Part shown: positions 35,141-45,100 of the stretch, one piece after another
Numbering within the stretch: position 1 is the stretch's first letter
How the letters are laid out: the number at the start of each line of letters is the position of its first letter
Source: Strix aluco
Taxonomy: Eukaryota; Chordata; Aves; Strigiformes; Strigidae
Direction: 5' to 3'
DNA: 64,000 bases
Assembly: GCF_031877795.1 (NCBI RefSeq)
Contig: NC_133955.1
Location: 3,782,001 to 3,846,000 of the forward strand
The notes under the pieces: model-generated
Told to the model about the DNA's origin: nothing
Database searches by the model: none
Seen by the model: only the letters and a program-made list of their open reading frames with translations
Made by a program: the position numbers and the translations under genes

Positions 35141-35165
35141 CCAGGCACCGGCTGCTCCGCGGCTC
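35141..35165 (-). ncRNA. Candidate 25-nt exon of the let-7 host RNA
   Basis: On the minus strand a good acceptor (tgcgtttctcttcacag) is followed by 25 nt (GAGCCGCGGAGCAGCCGGTG, then CCTGG) and a GTAAGG donor. The next downstream acceptor with a good tract is at 33930, so the intron between them (33930-35140) would contain both let-7 hairpins. This is inferred from splice signals only. Confidence 0.35.
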
Positions 35166-38100
35166 CTGTGAAGAGAAACGCATGAAAATTCATCAGGCTT
35201 CATGATGTTAGGGAAAAGGCGTCTCATACCCAACCTTGTCCTGGAGCTCCCTTTCCTTCTTTAAACCTCCTTCAGTCCTCTTGGACTATATTTTATCCTT
35301 GGCAATCACACTGGCTGCAAACTTTATGTACCCAAGGGCTTACGGAAGCAGCAGCCCTCCCCTTTGAACCCAGGGCCATACGCACAGCTAGCACAGCCCT
35401 CCTGCAACTGCAATAACGCCAACTAACATGCAGCCAGGCTGACCTCACCTCTTGAACACACAGCATATCTAGAACAAACCTGACAGACCAGATAAGAGCA
35501 TCCATCAATTTAGCTGCTCTGCACTCCAGGGAATTGAGCAGATTAGAAATAACTGAGTACAAGGAAGCTTTTAGGCTGCAAATGTAATGGTATTGAGTAC
35601 ATCAAGGCAGATCTCATTTCCTAAACAAATGAGTGCAACATGCAGACTTGGTGTCCCTTTAATGCTATAGCACAGCCAGGCAATATTAGCATGGATCTGA
35701 GACAGACTGGCTTCCCCCCAAGCCTTTGGCTCACCTTCTGAGACTTTTTCATTCTCTGTACACCCAAGTACAGATGCAAGGTATTAAGTTGGTAGTTTAA
35801 GAGAAATGTGTGAGTTCTTTTGCAATGAGAAAGAATTCCCCTTGAAGATTAAAGAAAGCCGTAATGAAAAGGAAGCCACCAGTAGCACATTAAGCGGGCT
35901 GCATGTGCAGCACACCAGAGACCCCCAGGAGGACTTCTCATGAGAGCTCAGCAGGAGGTGTCCCAGCCTCCCAAACATCTGCTGAGTGTTGAGGTGGGAG
36001 AGGCAGGAGCTCAGGCAGGAGACCCCAAAGAGACAAAGGCTGCCTAATGCTTTGTGCTTCCACAGCTAACAGGCAACAGCCTAAATAGGTGAGATTGCCA
36101 AAGGTTTGGTGAAATATTGTAGCTGGAATCCCTCAGGTGAGAGTTTAGGCTGGCCTGGGGTACAAGGATATCTTTGCAGCAAGGTTTGGAAAGTGCCCCT
36201 GTTCCTTTGCAGAGCTGTCCAGAAGTCCTCACTGGCATCCAACACAGTCCCAGTAATTCTCTTAATTTCCTTTGACAAACTCAACCTTCACAAGGGATGA
36301 CCTACTGAGCCAGGCCATCTGGCCCAGGCCTCTCCTAGTGTGACAGGCTATAAACAATGTCAAAAAAATCAATGTTGCAGGACTGCTTCCTATAATGTTT
36401 AAGTACCCAGCCCATCCACAGTGCCAAGTACCTTGCATCCCAAACAGCCTTCTGACGGGAAATGTTATTCTTCCTGTTTTATTGGCACAGAAAGCGATGC
36501 ACAAAGGTTGCACATCCCTCCTTAGGACATGCAACACCAGCCAGAGCTTCACCGAGGTTACAGTCAGGCTCAAAGGTCCATCCAGTCTGTCACAGGCCAC
36601 TCCGCCTCCTCAGAGACAGAAGTATTAGTTCAGACTAAAGTGTTTCAGCTTCCCAGAACTTAAGCTAGTGCCACAGGCATCAAGGAGAAGGGGTCCTGGT
36701 GACAAGAAAGCCAGAGGTTTCTGCAATGGTGGAGGACGGGGCAGGGGGGTGGCCCAGATGATCACATCAGGTGATGCATATAGGAGAGGACATTCATCTT
36801 CTCCGAAGAGACTCTTGGCAACTGACCCGGCGGAGCAATTTTTCCTGATTCTCAATCTGGTGGCTTATATTATTTTAAACATATAAGCAAAATGTGTAGG
36901 CCGGGCACTTAAAAGGTCACTCTCAATACCATTGCAGAGAATAGGCGTTTGGGCCAATCTCAAACTGTGGGTGGGAAATTACATTAAATAACTCCTAGTT
37001 CACATAGATCTAATTATACATGGAGAGGAAAAAAAAAAATCCCTTCTGACTTCTATAAGTAATCCTGAAAACAGGAGATTTAATTATAATAATTGTCTTA
37101 ATGAGTATAGGTTTTGGGAATACCCAGCTGCTGACTCTGCAATCCTGATCTTGCTAGGATCTGTGAAGAAAGAAGTCAAACAGGAGGATTTAGAAATACC
37201 GTGCTTGGTAAGGATCACTCTGACCACCCTACCCTTAGTAGCACTGTCACACTTGGTGCTACACAAATTGCAACGACAGCAAGCTGCTCTCCTGGATGGC
37301 TTGTGGTCTAAACCACCGAAATTCAAGATGGAGAAGGAAGGAGAAGCAGAGAGATGACCAGATTTGCCAAAGGTCACACAACAAGCCCGTGGTAAAGCTA
37401 ACACTGGAACCAGCCTTGGGAAGTCCTGCTCCAGTATCTGGTTGCGCTGCCGGGGCAATGGTCTGCCTGGGCCAGCCTAACCAGGTTAGGACAGATCAAT
37501 ATCCACCTCTCCCAGCTGTCTTTGACGGAGAGAGAAAAAGTGATGTTCTGTTTTAATATCTGCGGGAGAATCATAGATCCTGGGAGAGAGAAGATCACAC
37601 ACATACTGGATAACAGCTCAATGATAAAACCCCACTGGGTTTTCATGAACAGGCCTTATGAATTAGTCATATATCCATGCAGCCATAAGATTTGTGCAAA
37701 CTCGGTGTCTACTGAGATTCTCAGCACAAATCCCATGGCAATCTCCGAAGTGAGCTGCATTCCAGCTCTGCCCGGCTTTCCAGACACAAACCCTTCCCTT
37801 GTAGCATATTGCTGCTGAAGCATTAGATTTACAAGTACCTGAATGTGATGTAGCTGTGCAAAATTCAGGATAAAATAGCCAAGAGGGTTTGTAGGAGTCC
37901 GAAGCCTATACCCCAAAGCCTCTCACTGCCTTCTAAGTTATTTAAAACCAGCTTTTGAAGATTTTTGGATACTTGACTGCTAAGAACTGGACCTCTTTGC
38001 AAAACACCATTTTCTGTGCAGACCTTAAGGTAGTGGCACTGCAATTTTCCCTTCTCAGATTCATGAGTCCCTCCAAAACTAGCCAAATTTGATTTTTGTG

Positions 38101-38599
38101 AAAAAGCTCAGTTAGTCTCTGCAAGAGACTGCAGGAAAGTCCCTGTGCTCAGCGTGTGCCACAACACAGTTCCGCTGCCTAGAGGTGCTTGGAGGGGTGA
38201 GAGAAATTGGCAGGTAAAGGATTAATATGTTTCTTCACAGCAAGATCCTCCAGGCTGGCAAAAAAATGGCATTTCCAGTCCAGCTTTCAGACTCATTTTT
38301 GGGAGGGAAAGGTGACCTACAACTGTTCTTCAGTTAGCAGGGCTCAGGGTGGCTTGTGATGACCAGCCGAGCAGACCCCCAGCAGACAACCCAAGCTGGT
38401 GCCCCCCAAATTATGAAGCATCTGCAGATCAAGGATGCCCAAGCATGGCCAAGTCTCTGCCTTTAAAATGGGGAGGCACGGAGCCCGCCTTAGAGAGTAG
38501 CTGGAAAGGCTCCGAAGCTTTGAGGAGCTGATCTGGTTTATTAAGGAGCACTGAATGAAATGGAGGAGGGGGGAGGAGGGAGGAGGAAACCATAAAACA
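35166..38599. other. Intron or intergenic of the let-7 host, nothing else seen
   Basis: No protein-coding exon or further miRNA hairpin was recognised. I looked by eye for other let-7, miR-99/100 and miR-125 arms, the usual let-7 partners, and found none. Confidence 0.5.
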
Positions 38600-39070
38600 A
38601 CAAAGTCGCTCCTTTAAAAGCAGACACTGCTTTCAGCCTTTGTATAGCCGCAGTCCTGCGCGTCGGTGCCAAAACGTGCCGGGGACAGGCAGGGCTTCTC
38701 AGCGGGAAATCAGGGCCCTGCATCTCTGAGAGGCTTTTCAGCCTCTTGGAACACAGGCTGGGCTGGGGCAGAACCAGCCCCAAGCACCGCGAAGCCTGCG
38801 TGCAGCCAGCCGGCTGCGTTGGCACAAAATGGCTGACCGTCGGCCATTTTGTTTCCTTAGCTTTGCCTGTAGGGAAGCCGGTAGTGACTTCACGGCCTCA
38901 CCTCGCCACGTTGCTGGAGTAGAAAAATAAAAGCAGACCCCCAAAAAAATCCAAACCCAAAATAAGTGAAAACAAAAAGAAGAGGGGAAGGTTTTCAATA
39001 GCTCCTCAATGTTGCCGGGGCGTGCAGCCACATACAGCACCGTTCAGAGCCGGCCGGCCGGCAGCGGGGA
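38600..39070. promoter_or_regulatory. Small CpG-rich segment with a minus-strand donor
   Basis: A local rise in CpG (for example gccggccggccggcagcggg near 39050) surrounds an inverted YY1-type pair. On the minus strand GCGAG|GTGAGG at 38902 is a good splice donor about 150 bases downstream of the CpG-rich core. This makes the segment a candidate first exon and promoter for the let-7 host RNA. No TATA box is seen. Confidence 0.35.
38825..38851. promoter_or_regulatory. Inverted YY1/REX1-type motif pair, copy 1
   Basis: CAAAATGGC, a 9-bp spacer (tgaccgtcg), then GCCATTTTG. The arms are perfect inverted repeats and match the YY1 core (AAnATGGCnGC, either strand). The same architecture recurs at 41326-41352. 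Confidence 0.55.
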
Positions 39071-39299
39071 ACTTGGTCAGAGAAAAAGCAGCAGACATCC
39101 CAGAAAAACATGTTGAGTGCGCTCCATGCCACTGGAAAGCAAAAAAATGACATTTGCCAAACTAGCTACAAGGACAAGTTGCTTCTAATTTCTTACAGGC
39201 CAGGCAAACCTCTCAGTAAAGCAAGGCCAACCATCTTCCCAGACACCTGATCCTGGAGTTGATATTAAAATATCATGCTTCAAAAGAGTTAAACAAAGG

Positions 39300-40010
39300 T
39301 GCTGCGAATAGGGAAAGGGAGATGGAAGTAAAAATATTTAAAGTTCATTCTTGCAACAGCCCCCATCTCTCAGCAATGTTTTTTCTCCATCTCTTTTAAT
39401 GACATACGTAGTATTTCATATCAACATTGTCGTAGCACTTATTATTAAACAATTAGCAGGTATCTTAATAAACAGCTACTCATCTGTTAGAGGTTGTCTC
39501 GAGTCCTATCAGATGTTTATAAACATCTGGATCATCATTAATGAATCTGGTATTTTTATCTATAATACAGGCATCTGTAACCTGCTTGTTACACGACTTC
39601 TTATCTTTCATTAACCCTTCATAAATCCATTATCAAAGGTGGCCACACAGCTAACGGTTTTTCTAAACATTCGTGTATTTTCCTTGTAAATTAGCATATA
39701 ATTTGCACTCTCCTGAAGGAAAAAAAAATCCCAGAATTTTTGTCATAAAAGTAAAACAGGTGCTATTGATATTTCATAGACTAATTTCTCCAAAATATTA
39801 AAAATCAAGAGATATAAGAGAAAAAATATCTTTCTGGTTTATTTTTACCTGCTCCATACCCAATTCTATAGGTTAAGTAAAAAATCTAAAGAAAAAAAAT
39901 CCTTTCCTGTAATCCTCGATAAAATTCTTCCATTAATATTGTTTTCCTTCTCGATATTCGGTTCAAAAGCTGCTCACGAAAGGTGTGCAGGTAACATCCA
40001 CCCCTAATGT
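39300..40010. promoter_or_regulatory. AT-rich block with developmental-factor-type sites
   Basis: A 0.7 kb AT-rich island lies between two GC-rich segments and contains many TAAT, TTTAT and CATCTG words, including a perfect 20-bp palindrome at 39510-39529. No coding frame is convincing. Its composition and clustered motifs resemble a conserved non-coding enhancer, but conservation cannot be seen from one sequence. Confidence 0.3.
39510..39529. promoter_or_regulatory. Perfect 20-bp palindrome of E-box and forkhead half-sites
   Basis: CAGATGTTTATAAACATCTG equals its own reverse complement. The outer 6-mers CAGATG/CATCTG are E-boxes of the bHLH type. The inner TGTTTAT/ATAAACA are forkhead-type motifs that overlap head to head. 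Confidence 0.5.
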
Positions 40011-41219
40011 AGATTTGGACCAAAACGTTTAATTTGCAATGCGAACTGCCCGCCCAGCGCCCACACACGTAGCCCCGGCTCCGGGACCACCATTGCCCGT
40101 GCAATTCTCTACATTGTCCATTTGCAAGCAAGCCAAGCAGATATGGAGGCAAATACCTTTCTGTGCAAGAAAAGCGATTTCACCTCTTTCTGCTCTCCTT
40201 CCCAGCTCCTTTCTGAAAGTGTCTGCTTCTCTCCAGATGTCCGGGCAGCCCCTCAAGGAAAGGTAGGACGATCACCCCAACATCGATGCCTTATCAGAGC
40301 CCGATCCCCCCCATGCTACTGGACAGAGATCAGCTCCTCCAAGCGTCTGTGAACGAAGAGACGTGACTACTAACTCCAAGACATCCAGGCTACTGAAGGA
40401 AATGCAGAATCACTTTTAAAAAAAAAAAATCGCTTTTATTTGGCGCATGTTCTGGTATTTTTGCCATGCTTCTGCGCAAATTTGTATGGTAACGCCACCA
40501 AGTTCCCTTAAACTTTCAAGGCATGTTACTGTTGATGGCGTCTCTGTCGTGTATCACACCTTAATGTGTGCAGGATACACACGCTGGTGCAGTAAACAGC
40601 TTGTTATCACAGTACAGCTCCATCCTCGTAAGAAAAGCAAGGGCTTAAAAAGCCAAGAACAGCTATTTCTTTTAATATTTAAATTAAGATTTTGTATTCC
40701 CAAGATGAAAACTTTCAAGGCAAGAAGGCAATAAACAAAACAAAAATCCCTAAAAAAAAAATCCTCCGGATCACATCAGCTAAATCCAGGCTCTGCCACA
40801 TCAGTGGAAAGGTCAGATCTCATATTCACCAAATACAAGAGGACACACAACAGGTTAAAATGCTACCGTCCGGCAATGACCGGCTCTAATCATACCAAGC
40901 CGATGTGTAAAACCATCCGCCCGTCCAAAAACAAATTAGACAACAGTGCTCTCTGGTACTTTATAAATACAGAAGAAAAGAGGGCTGTTTTATTGAATAT
41001 AGCGAACAAACCTTTCCGTCCGGCTATACCGTGCAGCCCCGCGACTCTGCATGCACCGAGTAGCCTTACGCTGCTAATACAAAAGCTCAGTTTGGCAATT
41101 CCAGGCATTTTCAGTGCTCAACATACGCCAAAACTACCCACTCTCTGCCTCTGACTTTGGTCTCGTTCCAAAAGGTCCTTTTTTTTTTCTTTTTTTTTTT
41201 TTTTTCCTCTCTCTCTTGC

Positions 41220-42100
41220 TACAGCTGGTGCCACGTAGAGCGGGAGAGTTGGGCTCGAACATGGCCGCAGACTCCAAAAAAGAGCCAAGTCCCAGCGTCC
41301 TGGCTTCCCCCTTCCAGACGGAAAACAAAATGGCCATGCAGCAGCCATTTTGTTTTCTGTGGGATGGGAGGGAGAAGGGAAGGGAGGGGAGACGCAGGCC
41401 AGGCGGGAGCGCACGGGAAGGATGGGGGGGGAGAGGGAGGGAGAGGGGAGGGCGTCGATTCGGCAGGAACCCAAAAGCTCTGCGGCGATGCCCGGGCGCG
41501 TCCTCCCTTCCTCCCGCTGGGGCTGAGCAGCCCCGCAGCAGGACCGATGCGAAGGGACGGACATGGGGTCGGCTTTTCCAGCCCTCCCAGGCCAGTGGAC
41601 AGGGGTTACGCTTCCTTCCCTGGGCCTGGCTGCCACCTCCATCCTGCCCGCTGCCATGGGCTGGTTCCTGCCCAGCCACGGCTGGCACCGCAGGGCTCGG
41701 GCTCTGCGAGAGCTCCCGATGGGAGCCAGGCAGGAGAGCGGAAACCAACCCGGTAACGTCAAACTCCTGAACTTCCCTGGGCAGGAAACGGTGTAAATAA
41801 CACCCGCGGGGAGGGGGAGAGGAACCCGGAGCAGGCGAGGAGGCCTTGGGGATGGCAGCTCGGCGGCAGCATGGCCTCTACAACACGAACCCTAACGGCA
41901 CCTGTGGCGAGGAGGTCCAGGGAGGAGCGATCTGGGGTTTCCTTGCTCACTCCCGACGGGATGAGCCTGCCTCAGAAACGGAGCCACATGGTCGAGGCCC
42001 GTGCAGGGTCTGGGCTGGCCTACAATGATGCCTTTCCACTCTCAAGCACACCAGCGGATAGTGCGGGCAGCTGCCTGGTACCTGCCCATGACGCAGGGTG
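41220..42100. promoter_or_regulatory. CpG-island-like segment with paired YY1-type motifs
   Basis: GC- and CpG-rich sequence with G-rich runs (41380-41460). Overlapping open frames of about 200 codons exist on both strands (41114-41770), which is the usual effect of few stop codons in GC-rich DNA and not evidence of a gene. ATGGCCGC at 41261 and the dyad at 41326 are start-site-type YY1 words. It is a candidate promoter, direction unresolved. Confidence 0.4.
41326..41352. promoter_or_regulatory. Inverted YY1/REX1-type motif pair, copy 2
   Basis: CAAAATGGC, a 9-bp spacer (catgcagca), then GCCATTTTG. Arms and spacer length are identical to the copy at 38825, while the spacer sequence differs. 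Confidence 0.55.
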
Positions 42101-45100
42101 CAGGTCTGTCCCCATCCCTCCGAGCACGCCAGGAAGAGCGAAAGGCTGTGCGAGCAGTGGAGGATGGGGCTGAGCCATGCTGCAGGCAGCGGGGTTTGCA
42201 GGCAGCCCTGCCTGCCCAGTGACCAACTGGCTCTCTCCAGCAGCACCTCACGCCTGCAAAGCACCTTACGAGCTCCATGACTTTCATCTTTCTACCCTTT
42301 CACAGACCAACACCACAACTGCCCATCCTGACAGCACGCCGACGGCTTGAGGGACCAGAGAAGCATTTCACTCAACCCACTTCTCCCTAAAGCACAGGGC
42401 TGAGCTCCTAGTTAGCCTTACTGAAGAAGCCAACAAGCTGCACAGGTGAATCCCACCCTCCACCACAGAGGTTAAGTCCCTTCAAGTCCTGGCCAAAACC
42501 AGACAAGAGGTTTTTAGAGCAAGGCAAACACCTCATGAACTTGTGTGAGAGTACCCAGCCCAGGAAGACTCTTAGGAGCACACAAATCAAACACCCCCTG
42601 GGCTTTCTGCTTCTGTAGGTGAGACAAGCGGTGAAAATCAGGACTATTCACAGGATTTAGGATGGGTGAGAGTTCCCAGTTAACAAGCCCTATCCCCTAA
42701 GGATGCAGGGAACTGGAAATGCCAAAACCTAGCACAGTTTTGAAGCTGTTACAGATCTTGTAAGAAAATCCTATAAGGAAGGTTGTTAATTGGACAAGGC
42801 ACTTTGTGGCATATTCATGTGGGATAAATTTAAGCACTGGAGGCTGGACCTGCTAAGCTTTATCTATTCAGTGGGGAGGGCAATTTCTCTGCAGAGTAAT
42901 TCAGAGCAGAAACATAATGCCAGCATCTTGAATTATCCTGTGAAGAAAGCTAAAATCAACATTTTTTTAATAACCACTATTCCTCACTATCTGATCCCCA
43001 TCAACTTTCTGCAAAGTAACCTAAGATCTCCAGGTGAAAACTGTTGTGGATTTATAGCTCAGTAATTTGCTGTGATTGATTAGTCTTATTAAAAACGTCC
43101 CTGAAAATAAGCATCACCTGTAACAAATTCTGTCAAGTGCCTGCCCATCCCAACTTCCCCTGTGTGCTTGGTGGGGACCCATATGACCTCAGAGGTAGGT
43201 CTGTGCACTTCATGTTAACCTTGCAGTTCAGGAATTTTGAAGGTATTTGAGAGATCCAAGTCCAGTTTATTTTAATGGGGTTTGGGAAGGCAAGGCTTAC
43301 TTGAAAACCCTAGCCTTTACACTGAGAGAATATTGCATTTCTTGTGCAATACTCTTCCAGGAAAAGCATTGAGGCAGCTTGCAGAATAAAGACCAAAGGG
43401 CTCTAGATGCCTACAGCAACAGATCAAGAAATGGCCACATGCAGCATGAAGCTTGAAGCAATGAGAAACAATTTCAGCTGTTCTGGCACCAATACTCTCA
43501 TCTAGAAAAACCCTGACAAACTGAGAAACTTTATTTTTAACCTTATTCTAAGTGAAAATGTATTATGAGCAAGGTAGGACGAGATATATTTACAGATGGG
43601 GTGTTGTGCCTTTCCCAGTAACAGGGCCCCAAGGTCAGCCAGGCAGCACCTTCCTGGTGGGTCCTGAGATGGAGCAATGAGGGATCAGGGACATGCATGG
43701 GGCTGGGATTGCTGAAGATATTAACAGCCCACACAAAATTGCATATAGCCCTTCAGCACTAGTTGCTTATTCAATATATTTTGGTCAAATGGGGGGGTGG
43801 GGGTGGTGCACAGGGTGAAATATGGGAATAAGAGTTTAAGAATAAACAAGAGGGGAAGGTATCTGACTGTGTAAGCAAGGAGAAGAGATCACAAATGCAC
43901 GGGGTTTGTGGACCTGGGTTACTGAGAGAGCTGAGATGGCTCGTGTGAGGAGACGGAGGTGTGAATACAATTAAATGCTGAAGCTTTACAAAGGACAAGG
44001 GAGGAGTTGCTGAGCAGGGGGATATTTTTGTAGCCTCCAATTTGGGCTGCTGTGGGCTTAGTAAACTGGTGGTAAATTAAGACGTGGTCCCGAAAGGAGT
44101 CCCTTCTGCAGACAGGCCGCTTGCTCTTGGTGTTCTGCTTTCAGATGCTGCTGCTGTGGCCTCACCAGAGCTCTCGTTCAAGGCACACCCTTGACATTGC
44201 TGTTCAAGCTTCCAGTGTTGTGAAGGGCTTACTGTCTGGGCAAAAACTGGTTGAAAGCCTGGAGCAAAGGCTTGGTAAGGCTTATGGGCCCATGCTTAAG
44301 TTTCAGAAGACTCTCTTCCTCAGGGACGAACCATTGAAGGTAGCAGTTTGTTCTCATTCTTCTACACATATTTACCTGCTGCCAAGGATTGTCACTTGAT
44401 AGTAGGTAGAGCAAAGCATATCATCTGATTTCAGAGCAGAGCTGGGTGGGGAGAACAAGGCCCCCATTTCTGTTTGTGATCAGGACTCAGGAGAAAGAGT
44501 CTGTGATGCTGTTGTGGGTCTTGCAAGCCGAAGAACTCTATCCTTGTGCTTTAGCTCTGTTTTTTCCTACCACATTGTAAAGCTGTGGAAACCAGCCGCT
44601 CATCACCATGTGTTTGAGTTGGTGGACTTCCTTAGCATCAAAGCTTCCCCTCTGGCTGTTGCTGGAGCCTGTTCAGGTCTTATCCTGCTGGTCTATTCAC
44701 ATCCCAGCGACCCCATGCAAATATTGCCCCACCATCACTTCTCACGTGCTCTCTCCTCCCTGCACTGGCCTATTTGCTTCTGGTTCATGAAATTTAGAGT
44801 GGATAAAAATGTGAGTAAGAAGCAAAGGGATATTTTATTAATTTGCTGATGAGAAACACCTTCCTTGTGAATGGGGAGAAATGGCATTCACTTTTTTCCT
44901 TAGTTGGTGTGAGCATATGGGTGAACCAGATTGCCTTCTCTGGGTATATTTGGATGGATTCTTTTCCTCTCCAGGTTTGTCCAGTGGCACCTTTCCCCAC
45001 CAGGCCTGAGCACTCTCTTGGGAGTCTTTCAGACTCCTCCATTTCTGCCTCAGGGGAACAATGTACATAAGGCAGCAGCAGCAACAAAATCATTTGGGAA

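Noticed and set aside
37560-37590. CR1-like phrase 'gagaatcatagatcctggga'
   Set aside because: It is short, lacks the terminal 8-bp repeats of CR1, and the flanks do not match the element.
41114-41770. Overlapping frames of about 200 codons on both strands
   Set aside because: GC-rich DNA with few stop codons; several frames are open together and none resembles a protein family.
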